Shown: positions 18,301-26,451 of the stretch, piece by piece
Layout of the letters: each line of letters starts with the position of its first letter
Position numbering within the stretch: position 1 is the first letter of the stretch
Source of the DNA: Bacteroidales bacterium
Lineage (GTDB): Bacteria > Bacteroidota > Bacteroidia > Bacteroidales > UBA932
Direction: 5' to 3'
Assembly: GCA_017429475.1 (NCBI GenBank)
Contig: JAFROX010000002.1
Span: 1-64,000, forward strand
Length of the DNA: 64,000 nt
Notes under the pieces: model-generated
Told to the model about the DNA's origin: nothing
The model's input: the letters and a program-made list of their open reading frames with translations, nothing else
Databases searched by the model: none
Program-made: the position numbers and the translations under genes

Positions 18301-18893
18301 CTTACGAGCGGGCGAAGGTCTTCAGCCTCGAGCACCTCGATCTTCTGGATTTCGTGAGAAGTGCGGAAGCCGTCGAAGAAATGCACGAAAGGCACGCTAG
18401 ACTTTATTGCTGAAAGATGGGCTACAGCCGCGATGTCCATGGCTTCCTGCACGCTGTCTGATGCCAGCATTGCAAAACCTGTGGCGCGGGCACTCATAAC
18501 ATCCTGATGGTCGCCGAAGATAGAGAGCGACTGGGCTGCAAGGGCGCGGGCTGATACGTGGAATACTGCAGGGAGAAGTTCGCCTGAAATCTTGTACATA
18601 TTGGGGATCATCAGCAACAGACCCTGGCTGGCCGTAAAGGTGGTGGTGAGGGCACCTGCCTGGAGTGAACCGTGAACTGCACCTGCAGCACCACCTTCAC
18701 TCTGCATCTCGGTGACCTGTACGGTCTCGCCGAACATGTTCTTCTTTCCGAAAGCTGCCCACTCGTCAACCAGCTCTGCCATTGTAGAGGATGGAGTAAT
18801 AGGGTAGATAGCCGCATGCTCACTGAAAAGGTAAGCTACGTGAGCAGCGGCAAAATTGCCATCACAAGTGATGAATTTCTTTTCTTTTGCCAT
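15351..18893 (-). CDS. nifJ: Pyruvate:ferredoxin (flavodoxin) oxidoreductase, single chain
   Basis: 1180-residue enzyme that oxidises pyruvate to acetyl-CoA and CO2 and reduces ferredoxin. Domain order fits: alpha-type pyrimidine-binding domain (from residue 1, ITPSSTMAELVDEWAAFG), transketolase C-like domain, gamma domain (about 420-600, GLGSDGTVGANKNTIKIIGDH), two [4Fe-4S] motifs near 690-770 (CIQCNQCAFICP and CTGCGNCVDVCPGMKGN), and the C-terminal TPP-binding domain (GGDGWGYDIGYGG and LDTEVYSNTGGQ). A further Cys-rich region (CAGCGETPY) provides the third cluster. Its electrons could feed Rnf encoded at 38564-43646. The upstream gap has no clear promoter box. Confidence 0.98.
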   Translation of the reverse strand: MAKEKKFITCDGNFAAAHVAYLFSEHAAIYPITPSSTMAELVDEWAAFGKKNMFGETVQVTEMQSEGGAAGAVHGSLQAGALTTTFTASQGLLLMIPNMYKISGELLPAVFHVSARALAAQSLSIFGDHQDVMSARATGFAMLASDSVQEAMDIAAVAHLSAIKSSVPFVHFFDGFRTSHEIQKIEVLEAEDLRPLVSEKALARFRARALNPNKPVTRGTAQNPDVYFQAREASNKYYEDVPDIVARYMGEIGELTGRYHLPFDYYGDPKAENIIIAIGSVCETIKETIDYLQAKGNKKCGLVSVHLYRPFSAKYFLRALPKTAKNIAVLDRTKEPGSNGEPLLLDVKSVLYGRSDITIVGGRYGLSSKDTTPAQIVSVFENLERKEPKNDFTIGIVDDVTFKSLPQKEEISLAKAGTYECKFFGLGSDGTVGANKNTIKIIGDHTPKYCQGYFDYDSKKSGGYTCSHLRFGDTPIRAPYLVTTPDFVACHVPSYLSKYDVLRGIKKGGTLLLNSMWSVEETFKRIPDFVKKEIAQKELKFYIINATKIAGEIGLGGRTNTILQSAFFKITGIIPYEEAVGYMKKAIDKSYGKKGENVVKMNYAAVDRGAEYIEVEVPAEWKNLTGKFVNPNFNRLAPEWIRNVADIVNAQCGNDLPVSVFAPEDLVDGTIPAGTAAYEKRGIAVSVPSWDPANCIQCNQCAFICPHAAIRPFLMTEEEAAAAPAGIKSVQGNATFKEYKFTMQVSPYDCTGCGNCVDVCPGMKGNKALSMQSMDSQEGEQANFDYLHAKVGYKDTVASKMQNVKNSQFSQPLFEFSGACAGCGETPYIKAITQLFGDHMMIANATGCSSIYGASFPASPYCTNAAGHGPAWDNSLFEDNAEFGLGMRLGSDRVRATVADLMTKGLECPKCSSEIKALFSQWLENRNDAASTREVCDKLVPLMKECGCDTCKQLLELENFIPARSQWIFGGDGWGYDIGYGGLDHVLASGKNVNVLVLDTEVYSNTGGQSSKSTPAGAVAKFATSGKRVRKKDLGMMAISYGYVYVAQVAMGASQAQFLNAIKEAEAYDGPSLIIAYAPCINHGLKAGMGHSQLEEKRAVECGYWHLYRYNPALEEQGKNPFSLDSKEPDWSLFQDFLKGEVRFASLQKTFPEQAQELFDRTQQFAQWRLGTYKRMAGKE

Positions 18894-18984
18894 CTTTTAA
18901 GTGTTTAATATTTAGATAGATATGATTTATAAACGATTTTGGCGTATAATCGTGTAAAATTAGCATTTTATTTCGTGAAATGAC

Positions 18985-19015
18985 AAAAAAAGTGATACGG
19001 CAAGTATCACTTTTT
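18985..19015 (-). terminator. Intrinsic terminator after fabD
   Basis: Near-perfect stem AAAAAGTGATAC/GTATCACTTTTT (18987-18998 with 19004-19015), 5-nt loop. Read on the minus strand it follows the fabD stop and ends in a T-rich run; it separates fabD from nifJ. Confidence 0.85.
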
Positions 19016-19036
19016 CTTTATGTTATGTGGCTGGTG

Positions 19037-19888
19037 TCAGATGATTATCCTCTTCAGCAGATTGGTCAGGACCGAACCGGGACCGAGCTCGGCAAAATCC
19101 TCCGCCCCGGCCTTGGTCATATTGACCACTGTACGGCTCCACAGCACAGGGCTGGTAAGCTGGACTATAAGGTTCGCCTTGATCTCTGAAGGCTCGGTAT
19201 GAGGCTGTCCGTCTGCATTCTGAAACACCGGGCACGCTGCCTTGTTGAACCGGGTGCATTCTATTGCCGTTGCGAGTCTGGCACGTGCCGGCTCCATAAG
19301 CGGAGAATGGAAGGCTCCTCCCACGGGAAGAGGCAGAGTCCTTTTGGCTCCTGCTGCCTTTGCGGCGGCACAGGCCCTGTCGACTGCATCCGGTTCGCCG
19401 GAAATCACCAGCTGGCCCGGACAATTGTAATTGGCGGGCACCACAATGCCTTCCGTCCGTTCACAGATGCTCTCTACCTTTTCATCATCAAGCATCAGAA
19501 TCGCCGCCATCTTGCCGGGACTGGCATTGCACGCCTCGTTCATTGCCTCTGCCCGCACTGCCACAAGTCTCAGGGCGTCTTCGAAGTTCAGCACGCCTGC
19601 GGCTACGAGTGCGGAGAATTCTCCGAGAGAATGCCCCGCCACCATATCCGGGGCCGTTCCGACTGCAGCCCTGGCCGCAGCCACGGAGTGTATAAAAACT
19701 GCAGGCTGGGTGACACGGGTCTCGCGGAGCTGGCTGTCGCTCCCTTCGAACATTATCCTGACAATGTCGAATCCGAGTACTTCTCCTGCCTTGTCGAAGA
19801 CTCCCCTGGCATCGGGAGAACTATCGTAAAGGTCCCTGCCCATTCCGGGAAACTGGGATCCCTGGCCGGGAAAGAGGTATGCCTTCAT
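19037..19888 (-). CDS. fabD: Malonyl-CoA:ACP S-malonyltransferase
   Basis: 283 residues, slightly short of the E. coli enzyme (309). It moves malonyl groups onto acyl carrier protein for fatty-acid elongation. The N terminus has LFPGQGSQFPGMG, the nucleophile elbow is AGHSLGEFSALVAAG, and the catalytic His lies in GGAFHSPLMEPA. The C terminus ends TKAGAEDFAELGPGSVLTNLLKRI as in the family. It is a single gene with its own -7 box and terminator. Confidence 0.97.
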   Translation of the reverse strand: MKAYLFPGQGSQFPGMGRDLYDSSPDARGVFDKAGEVLGFDIVRIMFEGSDSQLRETRVTQPAVFIHSVAAARAAVGTAPDMVAGHSLGEFSALVAAGVLNFEDALRLVAVRAEAMNEACNASPGKMAAILMLDDEKVESICERTEGIVVPANYNCPGQLVISGEPDAVDRACAAAKAAGAKRTLPLPVGGAFHSPLMEPARARLATAIECTRFNKAACPVFQNADGQPHTEPSEIKANLIVQLTSPVLWSRTVVNMTKAGAEDFAELGPGSVLTNLLKRIII

Positions 19889-19914
19889 TTCGAGCCCATT
19901 TATTTTGAAACGGT

Positions 19915-19943
19915 CAAAGTTAACGATAATTGTTGTACTTTTG
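19915..19943. promoter_or_regulatory. Back-to-back -7 boxes for fabD and tRNA-Arg
   Basis: TAACTTTG on the minus strand (19922-19915) lies 26 bp ahead of fabD. TACTTTTG on the plus strand (19936-19943) lies 12 bp ahead of tRNA-Arg. Neither has an obvious TTTG at 19 bp, so both calls rest on the -7 match alone. Confidence 0.5.
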
Positions 19944-19955
19944 TCCCGACAACGG

Positions 19956-20030
19956 GCGCCCGTAGTTTAATGGATAGAATTGAGGATTCCGGTTCCTTAG
20001 GTTGGGGTTCGATTCCCCACGGGCGTACCA
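19956..20030 (+). tRNA. tRNA-Arg (anticodon CCG)
   Basis: Acceptor GCGCCCG pairs with CGGGCGT, the anticodon stem is GAGGA/TCCTT with loop TTCCGGT (anticodon CCG), and the T arm is GGGG/CCCC with TTCGATT. Discriminator A is followed by an encoded CCA (20028-20030), unlike tRNA-Glu in this window. It ends 7 bp before the convergent OstA-like gene. Confidence 0.95.
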
Positions 20031-20037
20031 AATTTTC

Positions 20038-22713
20038 CTATTGGCCGCCGGCCAACACCCTTGACTTTTTTATTTCTCGATAGAGTCTGCGGAAGAACCG
20101 CTTGTCGTTTCTTTGTATCATACGGTCTGCCTTGCGCAGGATGCGCTGTTCGCGCGGGGACATTTCGGGCAATGCAGGCTGCAGAGCCTCCGATACAGAC
20201 TCCGGAGCCTGTTCGGGCACCGTTTCAGACACGGCCACGGGTTTCTCTTCAACAACGGCTTCTTCCGTCTTTTCTTCAGCCTGCTGCCGTCTCACTGGCC
20301 TGTTACGCCTTTCTGCCGCCGTCCTTTCCTCCTCATCGATTTCATCAGCAGGCAGCACCGTCTGCAGAGAATCGGCCGTGGCAGCCGTCAAGTCCTCCGG
20401 TATGACTGCCAAGGAATCCGGCAAGGCAAGCAACGAGTCCTGAGGAATGAGCAATGCACTGTCCTGGGCGGCAGCCGCAATGGAATCCCTTCTTGCTTTC
20501 GCCTGGGCCCTGGCTTCCTCCCTTGCAAATATCTGCTTGTACACATTGCTCATATATTTGTTGAAATAGCGGTCCGATATGCGGAACGCAGGCATCTGGA
20601 CATCTTCGTACGCATCTCTCTCGGAAGGTTTCAGGCTACGGCGCGTTATCTCATACCGGCTGACAGGACGTTCGTCTCCGCGCCACTGGAAGCCTTTGAT
20701 GCGCTGCTTGTCGAGTTCAAGGTTGTAAATCGGGTAAGCGTCGCTCTGAGTCTGCTCATAGTATTTGATGCGCTGCGCTGTGCCGTCCTTGAGAGCCATC
20801 GTCATAAAGCGAGAATCCTTGATATTGATAGTCGTGATCTCTTCTTTTTCCTTCAGGTAGAACATGGCATTCACACCTCCGAGCGCATCGTAGCGGTAGA
20901 GGTCGTCGTCGCTGAAATGGCCCAGCATCTCCGTACTCTTGATCTGGTCGAAATGGACAGAGTCTTCCTGCATCACAAGCATAGCATTCTGCTGCATGCT
21001 TCCCCGACGGAGGCTCTCGTCCTGCATCAGCAGGATCATAAGGTCCGCCGTCAGCTGGTTGCGGGTCTTGTACCACATCACAGGATTGCCGAACATCCTT
21101 GCCAGGGAATCAATGTCACTGTATGCAAGGGAGTCGCAGCGAAGCTGCATATCGGAGCGGTAAATCCTGACATCCGGCCATCCCTGTATGTACTTGATCC
21201 TTGTAGTATCCAGTTGTGAGGCAACGGCAGCTGCCGCTGCAGTGGAATCGGCCGCCGCTGAGACTGTGGAATCAGCCACCGCAGAAACGGTAGAATCAGA
21301 CACTGCTGCGAACTCAGTGCCGTCAGCCTGTGCCGGACCTGCACGAAGTCCCCTCGGAGCCGCCGCTACGGTATCCTGCGGTACCTCTTCCTGAGGCGTT
21401 TCCTCCACTTCAGGTTCGGGCAAAGAACCGAACTTCTCTATGATTTTCTGCTTCTCCTCAGAGGGATCAAGACCAGCTGCTTTATAAAGCGAGTCGGTGG
21501 CGGGAATACCCAGTGCCGCCAGGCTGTCGACAGTATTCTTGGCAGCAAGCAGTTCCCTGCGCTGCCTTGCTATGGTCTCCGGCCTCTTGGCCTCAGCCTC
21601 GGCAAGAACCCTGGCCCGTTCTTCCGCCGCCTTCGTCTCGGCTTCGGCTATTGCATCGAAAAGTATGTCCTGCCTCTCTTTGAGGCGGGCGTCGACATCG
21701 GCCTGGGGAATGTCGCAACGGCGCACGGTGTAAACACGGATCGAATCGGAGGCGAAGAAGAGAGAATCTTTCACATGGTCCTCGTTCTCCCCGAAATAGA
21801 AGACGGCCGGGCTTTCCGTGAACTCCATATGGTGGTTGTTCAGCGAATCTGTCACGATCACAGCCTTGTGAGCCACGAAAGCCGACTCGTGGAGCGTGTC
21901 CAGAACCTGGACATTGTGATATGCCTCGTATCTCGGCTCCTTGCGGTAATAGTAGACCTCGTCAGCCCAAAGTTCGTAGTCCGGATCCTTGATATAGACG
22001 TCATTGTTGAACTGGACTATTGCATTCTCGGTGTCGTACCATCCGGCCAGGGCCTTGACGAAACCGTTCTCCCTCCAGACATATGTCTTGTCGCGGAAGT
22101 ATGCCTTTCTCTCGTTCGATAAATAATCCAGTTTCTCCGTCATCAAAAAGATGGAATCGGTGAACATCTGGACGTTTTCCTGGAAGGTGAAGACCTTCTG
22201 TCTCGACGCATAGATTCCGGTCTTGCCCTCTATCACATTGCCGTCCTTGTCCTTCATCGAACCGCCGTTGCGGAATATGGCCAGGCTGTCCTTGGTGTTG
22301 TAATCGAGGTTGTTGGTTCGCAGGGTGTCACCTTCGTTGTCGAACACGTCGACCAGCGGCCCTCTGAACTGGGCAAGATTGTCATCGATGAGATAGGTCA
22401 GGCTGTCGCTGCGGAGAATGGTCTTGTCCTGAACTATGCGGACCTTGCCGTAGGCCTTGATGATGTCACGGTCTATATCCCAGGCTGCGGAATCGCAGAA
22501 CAGATATGCTCCGTTATGGAAGAATGCGGCAGGTCCCTTTATCAGGCGGAAATCGTGGAATCCGATTTTCTGGAGCTTGGCCCATTCTGCGTTGAGAAGG
22601 GAAATGACGCTGTCGGCACGCGGAGGCGGACTGCTGCGCCTCTGCTGAGCCTGTGCAGGGCAAATGCAGACAAGCAGCAGAACTGCAACTGTAATGATTG
22701 CCTTGCGCAGCAT
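20038..22713 (-). CDS. OstA-like LPS transport protein
   Basis: 891 residues with a signal peptide (LRKAIITVAVLLLVCICPAQAQ). Residues about 30-340 consist of repeated OstA/LptA-type beta units (DSAAWDIDRDIIKAYGKVRIVQD, ...LRTNNLDYNTKDSLAIFRNGG, ...DYLSNERKAYFRDKTYVW), which in relatives build the bridge carrying lipopolysaccharide across the periplasm. More such units occur near 510-640. A low-complexity Ala/Ser/Asp stretch with repeated DSTVSA units separates them (about 475-510), and the last 200 residues are charged with Gln/Glu/Arg-rich segments. It ends an operon with two PpiC-like chaperones and guaB, overlapping neighbours within a few bases. The partner LptF/G permeases are at 52970 and 57334. 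Confidence 0.85.
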   Translation of the reverse strand: MLRKAIITVAVLLLVCICPAQAQQRRSSPPPRADSVISLLNAEWAKLQKIGFHDFRLIKGPAAFFHNGAYLFCDSAAWDIDRDIIKAYGKVRIVQDKTILRSDSLTYLIDDNLAQFRGPLVDVFDNEGDTLRTNNLDYNTKDSLAIFRNGGSMKDKDGNVIEGKTGIYASRQKVFTFQENVQMFTDSIFLMTEKLDYLSNERKAYFRDKTYVWRENGFVKALAGWYDTENAIVQFNNDVYIKDPDYELWADEVYYYRKEPRYEAYHNVQVLDTLHESAFVAHKAVIVTDSLNNHHMEFTESPAVFYFGENEDHVKDSLFFASDSIRVYTVRRCDIPQADVDARLKERQDILFDAIAEAETKAAEERARVLAEAEAKRPETIARQRRELLAAKNTVDSLAALGIPATDSLYKAAGLDPSEEKQKIIEKFGSLPEPEVEETPQEEVPQDTVAAAPRGLRAGPAQADGTEFAAVSDSTVSAVADSTVSAAADSTAAAAAVASQLDTTRIKYIQGWPDVRIYRSDMQLRCDSLAYSDIDSLARMFGNPVMWYKTRNQLTADLMILLMQDESLRRGSMQQNAMLVMQEDSVHFDQIKSTEMLGHFSDDDLYRYDALGGVNAMFYLKEKEEITTINIKDSRFMTMALKDGTAQRIKYYEQTQSDAYPIYNLELDKQRIKGFQWRGDERPVSRYEITRRSLKPSERDAYEDVQMPAFRISDRYFNKYMSNVYKQIFAREEARAQAKARRDSIAAAAQDSALLIPQDSLLALPDSLAVIPEDLTAATADSLQTVLPADEIDEEERTAAERRNRPVRRQQAEEKTEEAVVEEKPVAVSETVPEQAPESVSEALQPALPEMSPREQRILRKADRMIQRNDKRFFRRLYREIKKSRVLAGGQ

Positions 22714-22716
22714 AAG

Positions 22717-24078
22717 CTATTTGATCCAGCCTTCTTTTGAGAAGGGGCAGCCTGCGAACACAGGGTCCACCACGATATGGGTGGTCTTTATCTTTTCTTT
22801 CACGAACTCGTCAATCGCCTTGTTGGCATTGCGGTTGCTGGCCACGGTGGTCAGGACGTCGAAGTCCCTCTCAAAAGTCGCCACGTGGGACGGGATTATC
22901 TCCTCAAGCTTGATGATCTTGTAGATGGTGTTGCCCCTGCCCTCGTTGTCCACTGATTCAAAGGGTTCGGAAATGTCACCGACCTGCATGTCCCTGATTA
23001 CGATATAGTCGTTAGGCTTGAGCTGGTCTTTCTCGAACACGGCCGAACCGGTGTTCTCATCGACCATCATACCTCCATTGGTGCGGGTCTTGAAATCTTC
23101 AGAGAATGCCCAGGCCGCCTGCTCGAAAGTCATAAGGCTGTCCTCCACTATCAGTGTCTTGATGCTGTCGAGCCTTGAGAAAGCCTTGGTGCGGTCTTCC
23201 GCCGTATATTTCGGTTTGATGAGGATGTGGCGTGCGTTGAACATATCGCCTTCCTTCTCGATCATCTGTATGATATGGAAACCGTCGGGAGTCTCCACGA
23301 TCGGCGACACCTGGTCGACCTTCAATGCAGTAGCAGCATCAGAGAAAGCGGGCCAGTAAACGGTCTTGTTGGCCATACCGAGTTCACCGCCACGCGATGC
23401 GCTACCCGGGTCCTCGGAATAAAGCCTGGCCAGGGAAGAGAACCTCTCCCCGTTCACAATCCTTTCGCGGATTTCAAGCAGACGCTCCTTTACAAGCGTA
23501 GCCGCCGAGTCTTTGTCGGGATAGAGGACTATCTGACGGAGACGGTACTCGTCGGGAATCACAGGCATATCCTCGGGGGCTATCGTATCGGCGAAAGCCC
23601 TGATGTCCCTCGGAGTGAGATTGGGCACAGAAGATATCACCTTCTGCTGCATCTTCTGCGTCAGAATCTGTTCCTCAATGGCAGTACGCCAAATCTGCTC
23701 GAGGTCATAACGAGACTTGTGGAAATATTCCTCCATAGCCTTTTCGCCGCCCAGCTGTGTAGTTACGCTGGCAAACCTCTGAGTGAGGTTTTCCTGCACC
23801 TCGGGTGCCGCTGCCACCAGCGAGTCGAGCCTGGCCTGTGTGAGGAACAGCTTCGAAATCATTGCCTGCTCAAGGATCTCACATCTTGCATTGCGGTCGG
23901 CAACCTGGCCGTTGGCTCTCATCATCTGCACTTCCGCTTCGATGTCGGACAGCATTATGGCATCGTTTCCGATCAGTGCCACGATCTTGTCCACCAGACC
24001 TTCTTCATATCTCTGAGCCGATGCGCTGAAGCAGCTGAGAGCTACAGCAACCAGCAGTACGGCAAAACGCTTAATCAT
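22717..24078 (-). CDS. SurA-like periplasmic peptidyl-prolyl isomerase
   Basis: 453 residues from the ATG at 24078, which gives a signal peptide (IKRFAVLLVAVALSCFSASAQ). A SurA N-terminal chaperone domain follows (VDKIVALIGNDAIMLSDIEAEV), then a first parvulin-type domain (about 165-265, YRLRQIVLYPD ... ARLYSEDPGSASRGGELGMANK) and a second, more divergent one (about 270-375, FNARHILIKPKY). SurA helps fold outer-membrane barrels. The start overlaps the end of the upstream lipoprotein gene by 8 bp, and the OstA-like gene follows after 3 bp, so all are translated from one message. Confidence 0.9.
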   Translation of the reverse strand: MIKRFAVLLVAVALSCFSASAQRYEEGLVDKIVALIGNDAIMLSDIEAEVQMMRANGQVADRNARCEILEQAMISKLFLTQARLDSLVAAAPEVQENLTQRFASVTTQLGGEKAMEEYFHKSRYDLEQIWRTAIEEQILTQKMQQKVISSVPNLTPRDIRAFADTIAPEDMPVIPDEYRLRQIVLYPDKDSAATLVKERLLEIRERIVNGERFSSLARLYSEDPGSASRGGELGMANKTVYWPAFSDAATALKVDQVSPIVETPDGFHIIQMIEKEGDMFNARHILIKPKYTAEDRTKAFSRLDSIKTLIVEDSLMTFEQAAWAFSEDFKTRTNGGMMVDENTGSAVFEKDQLKPNDYIVIRDMQVGDISEPFESVDNEGRGNTIYKIIKLEEIIPSHVATFERDFDVLTTVASNRNANKAIDEFVKEKIKTTHIVVDPVFAGCPFSKEGWIK

Positions 24079-24913
24079 ACTTTTGAAATTTTTTATTTTC
24101 GAGGGCTTCATTCAGCAAGTCCCGTTCCAATTTTGACAATATCTCCTGCTTTCTGATGCTGATTATGGCATCTTTTATCTTTTCTTCGTTGAATTCCCTG
24201 GGGGTGAGAGCGTGGGGCGCATACCTGCTCTCGATGCATATCAGAGTGTTCTTCTGCTCGCCCTCGAGTATGTAGCTGCTCTGCTTCGCAGCGATCTCCT
24301 CAAGGTCCGACACCATCATTCCCACGTCCTTGGCCAGCTGCGGCACGGAAACATAAGCTCCGCCGTAATCTTCATATTTCTCGGCATAAGACCGGCTCAG
24401 TTCCGCCAGTTCAGCCACTTTGTCCTCATCCTTGGAGCGATAGAGCTCCTTTATGTTGGCGTAATAGGGGGACCGCTTGTTGATAGTTATGTATCTGGCC
24501 CGGACCACAGAGTAGTCGTACTTGAAGCTCTGGGGATGCTCTTCGTAATAGTTCTCGATCTGTTCGCGGCTCACTGCCGTGTCGATGCGGCTTTCCATAA
24601 ACATCTTCTCATAGCGGAAGCTGAGCAGGTCGTTTCGGAAAGCTTCTATCTCCTTTGAAATGTCCCTGTCTTCAGGAGCGAGCTGCTCCATAGCCTTCAG
24701 GGTCTTGAGCCTTGCAAGAGCCCAGCTCTGCACATACTGGTCCACCATATACGCACTATCCTCAGGGCTTGTCCCCTCGGGTACGAGCTTTTCGACTTCG
24801 CTCTTGTAGAGCACGTCCTTCCCTATCCGCGCAAGCACGTCACGCTTGGACTGGAAAAGACTGCACGAAGCCGTGAGCAGCGCCAGGACCATAAATGCAC
24901 AGAGTCGCTTCAT
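24071..24913 (-). CDS. PpiC/SurA-related lipoprotein
   Basis: 280 residues from the ATG at 24913; the frame continues upstream only inside guaB. A lipobox is present (MVLALLTASC, Cys near residue 17). The rest is helical with a degenerate parvulin-like pattern: LARIGKDVLYKSEVEKLVPEG resembles the SurA chaperone start, but no complete isomerase core is seen. It is likely a membrane-tethered chaperone acting with the SurA-like protein encoded next. The start shares its first base with the guaB stop (TAATG). Confidence 0.75.
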   Translation of the reverse strand: MKRLCAFMVLALLTASCSLFQSKRDVLARIGKDVLYKSEVEKLVPEGTSPEDSAYMVDQYVQSWALARLKTLKAMEQLAPEDRDISKEIEAFRNDLLSFRYEKMFMESRIDTAVSREQIENYYEEHPQSFKYDYSVVRARYITINKRSPYYANIKELYRSKDEDKVAELAELSRSYAEKYEDYGGAYVSVPQLAKDVGMMVSDLEEIAAKQSSYILEGEQKNTLICIESRYAPHALTPREFNEEKIKDAIISIRKQEILSKLERDLLNEALENKKFQKYD

Positions 24914-26382
24914 TATCTGCTGTAGTTGGGTGCCTCCCTTGTTATGGATACGTCGTGAGGATGGCTCTCTGCCATACCTGCGGCGGTTATCTTCACAAAT
25001 TTTGCGCCACGGAGCTCCTCGATGTTGCGGGCTCCGCAATAGCCCATACCGGCCTTCAGTCCGCCCACAAGCTGGTAGATCACCTCAGCGAGAGTGCCTT
25101 TGTAAGGAACCTGGGCTACGATGCCTTCCGGAACGAGCTTCTTGATGTCTTCTTCCATATCCTGGAAGTAGCGGTCCTTGGATCCCTTCTGCATTGCCTC
25201 GAGAGAACCCATGCCGCGGTAAGACTTGAATTTACGGCCGTTGAGGATGATGGCCTCGCCGGGAGCCTCCTCGACACCAGCGAAGAGAGAACCGGCCATA
25301 ATGGTAGATGCACCTGCCGCAAGGGCCTTGGTGATGTCACCGGAGTAGCGGATTCCGCCGTCGGCGATGATCGGAATGCCGCTGCCCTTGAGGGCGCCTG
25401 CCGCATTCATCACTGCGGTAAGCTGGGGAACGCCGATACCGGCGATGATACGGGTGGTGCAGATGGAACCGGGTCCGATACCGACCTTGACTGCATCCAC
25501 GCCGCACTCCTTGAGTGCGATGGCGGCTTCTGCGGTAGCGATGTTGCCGGCCACGATCTGCAGATGAGGGAATGCCTTGCGGATCTTCTTGATGGTTTCC
25601 AGCACGAATACAGAATGGCCGTGGGCAGTGTCGAGCACGATGGCGTCGGTGTCGACGCTCACCAGCTTCTCAACGGTCTCGAGGCTGTGCGAATTGATGC
25701 CTACGGCAGCAGCTACGAGCAGACGGCCCTTTCCGTCCTTGCTGGCAGTGGGGTTGTTCTTGATCTTCTTGATATCCTTGTAGGTGATGAGTCCCACCAG
25801 ATGCCCGTCCTTGTCGACTACGGGCAGTTTCTCGACCTTGTATTTGTGGAGCACCTCGATTGCGTGAGGAATGTCGTCACCGTGATCGATGGTCACGAGA
25901 TTCTCGCTGGTCATCACGTCCTTTATGGGAGTGGCGGGATTGTCTTCGAAACGGAGGTCGCGGTTCGTTACGATGCCGATCAGCTTGTTTGCCGAGTCGA
26001 CTACGGGAATGCCGCCGATATGGTTCTCGGCCATAAGCTTGAGGGCGTCCCCTACCGTCTGGTTCACGTCGATGGTCACCGGGTCGTAGATCATTCCGTT
26101 CTCAGCCCTTTTAACCCTGCGCACCTGATCCATCTGCTCGTCGATGAGCATGTTCTTGTGGATTACGCCGATGCCACCTTCGCGGGCTATGGCTATCGCC
26201 ATATTGGCATCCGTCACGGTATCCATCGCAGCCGAAACGATCGGCACGTTCAGGGGTATTTCCCTGGTGAACATAGAGTTGGTCACAACGTCGCGCGGAA
26301 TGACTTCGCTGCGAGCCGGAACCAATAGCACATCGTCGAAGGTCAGACCTTCCATAACCACTTGATCAGAAAACTGTTGCAT
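24913..26382 (-). CDS. guaB: Inosine-5'-monophosphate dehydrogenase
   Basis: 489 residues, the normal size. It oxidises IMP to XMP, the committed step of GMP synthesis. The barrel begins with [15 protein letters not shown]; two CBS domains lie at about 95-210 ([20 protein letters not shown] and [15 protein letters not shown]); the active Cys is in [15 protein letters not shown], followed by [16 protein letters not shown] and [11 protein letters not shown]. The C terminus holds [15 protein letters not shown]. Its promoter probably drives the chaperone and OstA genes behind it. A purine-rich GGAGGT lies 12 bp ahead of the start, one of few Shine-Dalgarno-like sites here. Confidence 0.98.
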   Translation of the reverse strand: MQQFSDQVVMEGLTFDDVLLVPARSEVIPRDVVTNSMFTREIPLNVPIVSAAMDTVTDANMAIAIAREGGIGVIHKNMLIDEQMDQVRRVKRAENGMIYDPVTIDVNQTVGDALKLMAENHIGGIPVVDSANKLIGIVTNRDLRFEDNPATPIKDVMTSENLVTIDHGDDIPHAIEVLHKYKVEKLPVVDKDGHLVGLITYKDIKKIKNNPTASKDGKGRLLVAAAVGINSHSLETVEKLVSVDTDAIVLDTAHGHSVFVLETIKKIRKAFPHLQIVAGNIATAEAAIALKECGVDAVKVGIGPGSICTTRIIAGIGVPQLTAVMNAAGALKGSGIPIIADGGIRYSGDITKALAAGASTIMAGSLFAGVEEAPGEAIILNGRKFKSYRGMGSLEAMQKGSKDRYFQDMEEDIKKLVPEGIVAQVPYKGTLAEVIYQLVGGLKAGMGYCGARNIEELRGAKFVKITAAGMAESHPHDVSITREAPNYSR

Positions 26383-26421
26383 ATTTTGTTACCTCCACTT
26401 ATAGATTCGTCCTAAATTAGA

Positions 26422-26451
26422 CAAAAATACAAAACTTTTCGTTTAAAGCAA
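26422..26451 (-). promoter_or_regulatory. Promoter of guaB and its envelope operon
   Basis: On the minus strand TTG (26451-26449), 19 bp, and TATTTTTG (26429-26422). The -33 part lies inside the 3' end of the radical SAM gene. Transcription would begin near 26416. Confidence 0.65.

Noticed and set aside
20113-21219. Plus-strand open frame of 368 codons
   Set aside because: Antisense to the OstA-like gene and rich in residues expected from reverse reading; no promoter or family features.
24895-26328. Long plus-strand open frame of 477 codons
   Set aside because: It lies wholly opposite guaB and its product has no family look (His/Asp/Gly-rich). It is a shadow of a high-GC gene read on the other strand.
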